DNA of 64,000 bases from positions 372,001-436,000 of the forward strand of contig CBDCVQ010000016.1 of assembly GCA_965223165.1 (NCBI GenBank), given 5' to 3'. A model generated the notes under the pieces. That model was not told where the DNA came from. It did not search any database and saw only the letters and a list, made by a program, of their open reading frames with translations. This document shows, one piece after another, positions 8,671 to 18,800 of this stretch; within the stretch, counting starts at the first letter, position 1; the number at the start of each line of letters is the position of its first letter. The position numbers and the translations under genes are program-made. The stretch comes from JABDMH01 sp965223165 (GTDB lineage: Bacteria > Bacteroidota > Bacteroidia > Chitinophagales > Saprospiraceae).

Positions 8671-9195
8671 GCCTGGCATGGCGCTGATACTGGGAGGTGA
8701 AAGTCCTCTATGCGCCCGGCTAGGGGAAGCATTAGCCGAACGGCAAGATTATATCCGTGAGGATATGGTTGAAGGAAGCTGAAGGCAAAACATTGGCCTG
8801 ACGAACAGGAATCACATAGTTAGGCATTGTCACTGGATGAGGAGGCAATTATCTCTAAAGTCCGATACTTGCACGGATGGTGATGATGTAGATGTGGCAG
8901 GCATAAATGTGAAGGTATATGCGCATTACCCGGGGAGATCTGGATGGGCATTGACTGTCGTAGTTCAGAAGTCAGCCGAGGTCATAGTAGCATTGAGCAT
9001 ATCGATGTGAAGGACCGAACCTGGAGTATAGGTGATGAAGGTGATATTAACGTACATCGTGGAGTAGCAGGAGCGACACCTGAGATGCTGTCGACTTATT
9101 GGGGAGGAACGGCTCGGAAAGCAAGAGATAACCGATGAGTGCGACAAACGGACCGGGGAATAGTAAAGACAAGGGGAGAGTGCTCCGTGGGGTCT
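8671..9195 (+). mobile_element. Truncated group II intron (5' ribozyme domains and start of the reverse transcriptase)
   Basis: Starting at GTGCCTGG, the stretch has the look of bacterial group II intron domain I: GGAGGTGAAAGTCCTC, CGGCTAGGGGAAGC, TTACCCGGGGAGATCTG (near 8927-8942) and AGAAGTCAGCCGAGGTCATAG (near 8967). An ATG at 9135 then opens a typical N-terminus of an intron-encoded protein (MSATNGPGNSKDKG). After about 20 codons the intron sequence stops abruptly at about 9190-9195. No reverse transcriptase body and no domain V/VI hairpin is present, so this is a dead fragment. Confidence 0.75.
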
Positions 9196-9306
9196 CAGAC
9201 GGTGGAAGTGCGCAAGCAAAACTTGGACGGATATGCGATCCTGTACTATCGCTTGGATACCAAGGACTTTACCGTGGCCAACAAGAAGATGATCTTTGTG
9301 CGTTGA
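9196..9306 (+). pseudogene. 3' tail remnant of a fourth T9SS giant-family gene
   Basis: In the frame starting at 9196 the DNA reads QTVEVRKQNLDGYAILYYR, continues LDTKDFTVANKKMIFVR and ends at TGA 9304-9306. This matches the last 36 residues of the sorting tails of the neighbouring giants (QTVQLQKANLAGHAILYYR, then a KKMIL-type ending). Nothing of the upstream body remains: the preceding DNA is group II intron. It is therefore the end of a deleted paralogue, most likely lost by deletion or recombination at the intron. G-rich DNA at 9333-9375 may be its decayed terminator. Confidence 0.82.
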
Positions 9307-9873
9307 CAAGAGATCAGAGTCAAATAGTGTTAGCCAAGGGGGGGCTCCTTCGAGGCTTTGTTTTGCTAGATTATTTGGATTGCCCTGATCCCGTACGATC
9401 ACTGAGATGAAAATCATCGCACCATGACCAGGCTACCTTTCGCCTCTGCTGGGACCAACGTAGATCCACGGTCTCCGATCGCGTGAAAGCAATACCCAAG
9501 CGTAAAGCCAGCCCTGGAAGATCACCAGCAGATCAATCTGCCTGATCTCCTTGGGAGAGCCGAAGCAGCGAGGCTGGTCGAATCTGGCCAGTCACTTCTA
9601 ATGACCGACGAGTAGCAAAACTCTTACATGTAAGCCTTTTACTACATCCGAACTCATGCGAATAATTGACCATGAATAACGAGAGATCAGTCACGCGACT
9701 ATGCATTGCCAGAACAAATATATGAAAAGAGCCTATTTGTCTCTCCCCGCTTGGTTTATATTTCCCCTCGATTCCTGACCTCAACTCGACCATTTCACTC
9801 AAATGCTGTAGGAGTTCCTTCAGCTTGTTGCCCCCAGATCTCCGATAGTACCCCAGCTTTCAACATAAGGAAT
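9307..9873. other. 567-bp gap before the 3810-aa T9SS gene
   Basis: I see no convincing gene here. The first ~70 nt hold a G-rich stretch (AGCCAAGGGGGGGCTCC) that resembles the terminators of the other giants but pairs poorly. An open frame from 9706 runs into the large gene, but its first 56 residues (MPEQIYEKS onward) lack a signal peptide and are more likely untranslated leader. No clean TAnnTTTG promoter box was found near the chosen start. Confidence 0.5.
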
Positions 9874-12800
9874 ATGACTAAGGACATCTTTATCCTATTG
9901 ATTTCTTGCATTTGGTACAACCCCTTGCTCTGCCTGCCTGATCCCTCCTATTGCCCAATAGAGCCGGTGGATCAGCCGGCATACGTGGATGAGGACGATG
10001 TAAGGCAATTGCTCAAGAAATACGACGAAGACCTCACGTTTGTTGAGAACGTAGGGCAAATGGATAGTTCGATACGGTTCGCTTCGACTTTTGCGGGAGG
10101 TCACGTGCGGTTTCAAGCCTCCCAGATCAATTTTGCCGTGTTACACAAAGCAGAGGACGAAACCAGATCTTTTGTCTGGAACATGTCCTTTGACGGTGCC
10201 CAGCCTGCTGTCAGCCCACGGGGAGAATGTGAGAAGAGCTATCACCAGAACCTCGTGGGCCTAGGGCCAACCCCGTTGTATAATGAGATTTGGTATGACC
10301 AACTCTATGCCGGTATCGACCTTCGGTTTTACAGCCGGGGCGACGGTTTGATGGAGCACGACTATGTGGTACATCCGAAGGCAGATCCTACGCAGATTCG
10401 GGTGCGACATGAGGGGCCAGATCTCAGGTTGGATGCCCAAGGCAATCTATGGTTGGAAACACCGCTTGGCCCCCTCATGCAAGGCGCTCCGTATGTCTAT
10501 CAGATGGTCCAAGGAGAAGAAACGCATGTGCAGTCGGCCTATGAGCTACATGAGGATGGCAGTGTAGGTCTGACCCTGGACCGCTATGATACGGAGCTGC
10601 CGCTAGTCATCGACCCCATATTTTGGGAGTGGGCCACTGTATGGGGGGGAGCAGGCGAAGATGGAATGCCTGTCATCAAGAAGGGGGCCAATGGGAGCAT
10701 ATACGTGAATGGCACCACCAGAGTCACCGGCGGTATCAATGTACCCACCACTCCGGGCGTACACATCGCGGATCCAGCACTCGCTTTTGGAGATAATGCG
10801 ATATTTATTTCAAAGTTTGACGCAGACGGCAATCTCATTTGGAGTACACTCAACACCACCACGCTTTCACCTCGTTTGGGCGGTTTTGCTGTGCATGAGG
10901 ATTGTAGCTACGTCCTATTTCAAACCTTCCCTGGCGATTCCTTCTTGCCAGGTGCGATCACAGCTTCCGATTTTGACCATGATGGCGTTGTGAATATGAC
11001 CAGCCAGGAAGCCGTGGTCATACAGAAGTTTGACCCCACGGGCAATGTGGTCTGGGGGCAAGTGTTTGACGGCTCTTCTGCTGATTTCGTGGAGTTTGGT
11101 GGAGAGCAAGACATCAACTTGAGGGTCACAGATCAGTGCGTGTGGTTTAGATTTGTGACCTTCTCGCATGACCTACCTGTGTACAATGCGGTTCAGCCTA
11201 CCTACGGAGGACTATCTGATCTCTTCGTCGGTAAATTAGATCATGCGGGTAATCCGGTTTTTGCCAGTTATCTGGGCGGCCCTAGTCTAGACTTTTCATT
11301 TCTCGACGTGACAAATCCCTCGGTCGGGTATGGTGGCATGGCGGCGAATGACGATTGCATGGTATTGAGTGTGTACACCACGATGCGCTCCACCTTTCCC
11401 ACCACCTTGCCTTCATTCACACCGGTGGAACCCTTCTTTGGATTTAATGAGGAAGGACACATCCTGGTCAAGTACAATAGCGATGGCACGCTGGCTTTCA
11501 GTATGTCGTACCAATCCGCTGGGTCCGGCGGTACTGCCTGGCAAATCGAATCCGTGGATGTGGACGATGCCTGCAATGTCTATGTCTACACTAATACCAC
11601 AGAAAATCTGCCGACGACACCAGGGGCCTATATTGAGACTAAGCCAACGCCATTTCTCTCTACTCACCTGTCAAAGTTTGACTGTGATGGGACACAGTTG
11701 TGGGGTACCTATCTTGGAAGTTTTCCGCAGGATCGAGGCCTATTTATGGAATATGACGATGGCTATGTCTATGTGGCTGGACAGGCTAATACGCCCGGCT
11801 TCCCGGTAACCTCGGGAAGCGCTCCCTCCAGTCCGCCAGGCTACTTCATTGGGAGATTTGACGCAGACGGCAACGTCGATTATGTCCACGTGCTCGATGG
11901 GTTAGGGACAGATGCATTAGATGCAATGGACGTAGACGACGGGTGCCTATACTTATTAGGGAGTAGTTCCGGCAACTTTCCGGTAACGTCAGATCCCTTG
12001 GGTATGACCCCTCAAAGTGGCCTTAGCTATGCTTTTAAGACCGACCAAAATGGCCAACTCGACTATTCCATACCACTGGGTGACATGAATTCTATTGGCA
12101 TCGACCGCACAAGAGCCTCTGTTCTTGGCTGCGACGGCCAACTGTATTACGCATTGGCAGCGGAGCAAGGCGAGTCTGTAAGCTTGGAGGGGGCTCCCTT
12201 CACCCAGAACATTGGAGAGACCGACATCTACTTGGGGTGCGTTGGCCTACTTGACTGCCCCCCAAGCAGCGACTATTTTGACACAACAAATGTGATCTCG
12301 CCCTCATCCGTGTCCGCCTGTATCGAAGGCACGGTGCCGCCCTTCAGCGGAACGATCATGCAGGTAGATCTCATCGCCTTTGGGGCCGACAGTGCTTACA
12401 ACACCTTGACAGGTGCTCCCTACTCCCTGACCGGAGAAGAGGCCCACTACCAGTGGCAGTCCTACGATCCGGTCGGCATGGCATGGATCAACATAGCCGG
12501 CGCGACTCTAGCTGACTTTCAGGCCGCTCCGCAGACGACCAATCTGATGCTTCGTCGACTCGCTTTTATTCAGGGCGAGGACTGCGATACTTCCATCAGC
12601 AACACGGTATCTATCCAACTGACGACAGATGTCGCACCGATGCTGCCCCCGGACAGCACATACTTCACCTGTACCTCGATGGACTTTCAACTCAACGTCA
12701 CGGCTACTCCCGATATTTCTCCTGATGGATATGTTTACAGTTGGACGCCGACCCTCGGTCTCGATCCAGCCAGTTGTCCTGACTTTCCCAACTGTCCGGT

Positions 12801-15800
12801 CATGACGGTGACAAGCACCCAAAATGTGATCTACCTGGTGGAGGTCACAGACACGAGCACCGGCTGCATTCAAACGGAGCAATATGCCGTGAACGTCTGG
12901 ACGGCTGATGCGGGGCCAGATCAGGTCTCATGTGATGGGCTAGGTGTTCGGATCGGAACACCTCACGTGGGTCCGGGCATCACTGGCTTCTCGTATCTGT
13001 GGACCGTTGTCAGCGGAGACATGACCACACCGTTGAGTTGCACGACCTGCGCACAGCCCCTGGTGACGCCCAATATGGTCACAACCTACCAGGTCCAGAT
13101 CACAGGACCCGATGGCTGCGTGTTGACCGATCAGGTCCTGGTCACACCTACCCAAGTCCAGGCCGAGGCCTACCTAGAAGATTCCGTGGCCGTTTGCCTC
13201 GGCGATGAATTGGTGCTTGGGGAACCAGGTGACCCGGGTTGCACCTATCATTGGTCGCCGGTCGCCAACATTGATGATGCCACTTCAGCGCAGCCCACGT
13301 TCAAGCGGGTAAGCTTACCATCCGTGAATCCAGAGCTATACCAAGTCACCAAAACCGATGCAAACGGCTGTCAGGACGTTGACACAGTATATATCCTGTC
13401 CCTATTCGCAGATGCGGGGATAGACGGGTGCGGTCCTAGGTCGGTGGGAACCCCAGACATGCACAACTTTCCCGTCACCTATCAGTGGACAAAGATTGAC
13501 AGTACCGGCCCGGGGCCAATCACCTTGAGTTGCACAGATTGTCCCCAACCTTTTGTGACCTATGACACCATGACCACCACCGTAACCCTCGAGCTGTGCG
13601 TATCTGCATTGGGCGTCGAGTGTTGTGATACGGTGTACCTGCCTGGATGTCTTTGCCCCATACCTAACCCCTGCGTGACGTCATCTGTAGGATGTGCCAT
13701 AGGCGATCCTAGATACAACACGATGTTATTTGGGAAAAACCTGGACACGGCCAACTACACGTACATGTGGTCGGCCAACACTCCTGTGGACGATCTGACC
13801 AATCCCTTTGGTCAAGCCATCAATCAAGTCCTACCATCTGACATAACGGTCACGCTGACAGCCACGGCAAAAGCGGCCCCGATGTTTTCTTGCTCGGAGC
13901 AGGTAGACATTTTTTCCGGCATTGAATCCTTGCCGGTCGCGACGGCTATGGATACGATGACCTGTCTTGGCCAACCGGTGCCCATTGGTGGTCCTGCGAC
14001 GGCCGGGTGGAGTGCCGAATGGTTTGCCATCCAAGGCCCTATCGACAGTTTGGATGATCCCATGTCTTTCAATCCCATGTTCAACCCACCTGCACCGGGC
14101 ACATTCATATATGAGGTGGTGGTGACCGATGTGGTTGGAAACCGTTGTCAGGCACGAGACACGGCAGTTATAATGGTCAGTGAAGTGCTTGCGGATGCAG
14201 GTCCGGATGGAATGTTCTGTGGCAATGCAGTCATTCAATTGGGCACTCCCGGTGTCCCGGGTCTGATCTATTGTTGGGATGATCTGGGGGGAGCCCTCCA
14301 CAACCATAAGACCGCACAACCGCTAGATACCATCTTCGCAAATACGACCTACTATCTTACGGTCACCGACGCCCAAGGAAATTGTCCACAGATGGACACG
14401 GTGGTTTGGACGGAGACCGTGCCTCCCACATTCAGTCCTGTGGGAGGAACCGTCTGCCTGGGTGGCAGTATTCGGATCGGTGCAGACGCCGTGCCCGGAC
14501 AAAGTTATCAATGGAGTCCCACATCTGGCTTGAGCGATCCCAATATTGCCAATCCTCTGGCAAGCCCTGCGACGAGTACGACATATACGGTCACTGTTAC
14601 GGATGGAAATCCGGGTTGCTTCACGGAGGAGATGGTGGTTGTGACCGTGCTGCCAGCGGAAGATATCGACGCGGGGGCCGACACGTTGGTGTGCAAAGGT
14701 GAGATGCTCATGTTGGGAGGCTCGATCGATCCGGACGCAGTGAGCTTCCTATGGACTCCGAGCGATGGACTGGATGACCCCACTTCCGCTAACCCCACTG
14801 TGATGTCTGTCGATAGCGTGATCACCTATACCCTTAGGGTCATCTACCAAAGCGGCTGCATGCAGGAGGATGATGTCACCATTGGCCCTATTGAGGTCGT
14901 TGTTGATGCCGGTCCGGACGTCCTCCAGTGTGAAGGGGATAGTATCAAAATTGGCAGCATGCCCCAGTCGGGCTACACCTACACCTGGATGGCCTTGCCC
15001 CCGGCAGCACCCGATCTGGGCATAGGCCAACCGAACAGCAGCATGACTATGGTCGCTCCGGGACAGGACGCGACTTACAAAGTTACGGCAGTCAATCCTG
15101 AAGGGTGCATGGCCATGGATACAGTTGTGGTGACTTTTCAAGCTACCGTCGCCGATGCGGGGGCTGATGTTATGTATTGCCCAGATGACGGTCCTATAAC
15201 GATCGGAGCAATGGCCGAGCCAGGATATGTATACATGTGGACGTCAGATCCTCCTGGATTTAGTTCCGATGTTGCCATGCCATCCGTACAACCCACCATA
15301 CCAACGAGCTATTTCCTTATGGTGTCCCCTACACTAGTTGGCTGTCCATCCAAAGATACCGTAACGGTGACGCCAGAGGTGCCGGCAGATGCTGGCGCTG
15401 ATGGTACGATCTGTGTGGGGCAGTCGGTCACCATTGGTGGTAGCTCCGTGTTGCCTGCCGGGGCCACGGTCCTGTGGACAGCCAATCCGCCGGATGCAAG
15501 CCTAGCAGGGCAGGAGATGACATTGATGCCAACCATCAGCCCGATGCAAAACACGACCTATACCCTAGCCGTCACCAACATGGGCGCAACATGCACCAGC
15601 ACCGACATGGTTTCGATCTTGGTGTCACCGCTACCCGCTGTGCAGGCGGGAATGGACGGCGTGGTATGTCTGGGCGCATGCTTCACCATCGGTGGAGAAG
15701 CGCCGGTGCCAGGGACCCAATACCTATGGTCTTCCACCCCATTCGATCCTTCGCTGGATGTTACGGCACCAACACAGACGGTCTGTCCCATGCAGACCAC

Positions 15801-18800
15801 AACGTATATCTTGACCAAGACCGATGGAATCACAGGGTGCAGTGCCTCAGACACGGTTCTAGTCACCGTATCTGCCACACCAGCCCCGCCAGTAGATGCG
15901 GGACCAGACACGATGGTATGTGCCGGCGAATTTGTGCAGATCGGCACGGCGCCACTGCCCGGCCTGGAGTACTGCTGGAGTCCCAATAGCCCACCGTTGA
16001 GCCCATCGGTGAACGTAGCCCAACCTACCCTGCAGATACCGACGATGCCGGCGCCGGCGATGTATGAGTACATCCTGACTGTAAAGGACACGATGACGGG
16101 CTGTACCAATGTGGATACGGTAGAGATCGCAGTTAACCGGAGCCCGACCGTACCCCCGGCACCCACGACGGTCACGGCCTGCCTGCAAAGCATGACAGAG
16201 TTGTGTGCGGGCTGTACGGAACAAGCAGGTCAGACCTATAGGTGGGCTCCGAGCACCTACCTCGATGATCCCACGAAATTGAATGCAATTGCGACGAATG
16301 TACTGGGAGACATCAATTATAGCTTGACGATCGTGGACACGGCCAATGGCGGTTGCATGGCCACGGTAGGTGTACAGGTGATGCTCAACCATGTAGTCGG
16401 CCCGGCGGTAGATGCCGGTGCCGATGCTAATATTTGTGAAGATGAGACATTGATGCTGGGCATGATGGCGGAGGGCTCCGTGAGCTACATGTGGGACCCG
16501 GCGACAGGTCTGACTCCGGATGCAAGCAGCAGCCAGGTGACCTTTACTCCTCCCGGGGTAGGGGAGTATGCCTTTAAGTTGATCGCTGTAAATGACACTT
16601 CCGGCTGCATGGCCATGGATTCGGTGGAGGTGACCGTGCTGCCGCGAGAAGAGGTATTTGCAGGAGCTGATCAGTTCCTCTGCACGCAGACAGTGATGTT
16701 GGGAGCTACTCCGTTGACGCAAAGTAGCTCGGTAGGGACCTGGAGTATCATCTCCGGAGGAGGCGTGATTAGCGATGTCCACGATCCCATGGCAATGTTT
16801 GCTCCGGATGCCATTGGAGAGCACACCTTACGGTGGACCGTGGCGGGAGCCGATATTTGTAACCCTGGTGCCTACGATGAGGTGACGGTGATCGTTTGTC
16901 TGGCAGAGATCAATGCCGGGTCGGGAGATACATTGTGTGCGGTCGAATTTATTGACTTGGTAGCCACCATTGCCAATGCCTGCACTGGCAGCGATGGCAC
17001 CTGGCAGTTACTGCAGGGAGATGGCATGATAGATGACCCCACAGCGTTGAGTACACGGTATTTTCCAGCCGGCTTGGACTATGGCAACCAGACGGTGATC
17101 ATTGAATTTACCCAGACGGGCATCTGTACCGTTTCGGACACGCTGTACTACTGCATTGGCGAGGAGTCGGTGAATTGTCCGCAGCGCGTAAACGTGAGTT
17201 GTGGGGCGCAGATCGAGGCCTGCGATGTACTGCGTACCGATTGCAAGTTCAATAACCTGTACGAGGTCCGATTGACTTTACCTTCGGGAGCGATCCTGCC
17301 CAATCCGCTGCCCAGCAATTTTGCGGGAGCGTTTATGATCTTTATCACCAACACCTGCGATCAGGCCCAGTGCATGATCATGGGTAGTGTCAAGAAGCCG
17401 GAGAGTTGCTACATCGAAGGTACGTTGGATACAACGGTGTACTGCACAGATCCCTTCTTGGGTTTGGATCCGGAGGGTGGCCTCTACCCAGGCCCCTTGG
17501 CCTATCAAGCTTGTACAAAGGAGCCGGTAGAGATCCGGTATGTGTCAGACTGGTCGCAGGCTAATTTTGCGTGTGACAGTGATACGGCAGTGCAGATCAT
17601 CCGAGAATGGGAAGCCTTCGGCACGGGAGAGAGTCGCTGTGTGGCCTTTGATACGATCACGGTCTTGCGCCTGCCGGAGTTGACCGCGGAGAATACCTGG
17701 TGCGCAGAAAAAGATACGGTGTACTGTGGAGAGACCAGCGGGGTGGGACCTTATATGCTGGTGCCCGACCCGAGTGATCCGACCGCCGATTGTGACACGA
17801 TTTACTTTTTAGAGGTCACCGATACCAATGCCGATGGCCATCTGGAGTTTGCGGGCGTACAGCCCCCAGGCAAGTGCCGGCTTCTGGTGCATGTGGATGC
17901 GAGACAGACCAGCACCGGCTGTGAGCGTCAATACAAGGTGACCCTGGAGATCAAGCAGGATTGTTATGCGGCTGCCCAAGCGCTGCAATGTGGCAACGTA
18001 CCAGCAGCAGGTACCGATAGCGGCCTGACCATCCAGGGCGGGGGAGGGGACCCAGTATATGCCCGTTGCGTCTTTTGGGTGACCGATCTGGATACCGTCG
18101 CACCCGTTGCAAAGGTGAAGACGGCTAAGGTAGAAGAGCGTCACCTATTGTGGCCGCAGCGGCTGGATCAAGACGCAGCAAACACCCACTGCTACGAGAC
18201 CGGTGGAGAGCCGGTGATCGTGGTACCAACAGGCAGGCATGCATGTGCCGTCCACACCTATCTGCCCCCCCTATGTGTGTATGATGGTTGGACAGGCGTC
18301 AAGCAGGTGAAGGCGAGTATCGCCGGATTAGGCAGTTGGGTGCTGACCGTCCGCGAAGACAGTTGTGACCTTAAGCTGGCAGACGGCACAGAAGTGAAAG
18401 GGTTGTGCTATGAAAGCCATGCCCAAGTGGAGCTGCCCAAGTCGGACGGACCGATCCAAGTGGTGTACGAAGTATTTGATAGTTGCCATAATGTAGGTAC
18501 GACTTACGCCTATCTGCTCGTCAAAGACGAGACCCGCCCGGTGGCCGTGGCAGACAAGGGAGTCACGGTGAGTCTAAGTGACAAGAAAGTATGGGTGGGG
18601 GCGAGCACTTTTGACGAAGGGAGCTGGGACAACTGCGGGGTCAATCTACTGCTAGCCAGACGAGCAGACTGGTACGAAGCCTGCATCGACCTGTGTGACT
18701 CGACGGACTGGTGCTGTGTGGGTCCCCATGGCGATACACTGTGGATACCCTATCTGGAGAGCGACAAGCACCAAGACGAAGTGGAGGCCCACTATGCCAA

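Noticed and set aside
8944..9138. 64-residue plus-strand frame (MGIDCRSSEVSRGHSS)
   Set aside because: It lies inside group II intron ribozyme sequence just before the intron protein start; such pseudo-frames are frequent there and it is not a gene.
8965..9417. 150-residue minus-strand frame
   Set aside because: It spans intron RNA and the T9SS tail remnant on the opposite strand, both of which explain the sequence; no motifs.
15859..16824. 321-residue minus-strand frame opposite the Ig/PKD-like modules
   Set aside because: It is a by-product of GC-rich repeated codons on the sense strand; His/Arg-rich text with no domain.
12640..17165. Possible CRISPR-like or tandem DNA repeat in the 3810-aa gene
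   Set aside because: The regularity is at protein level (about 80-residue modules); the DNA of successive units is diverged and there are no short identical repeats with spacers.
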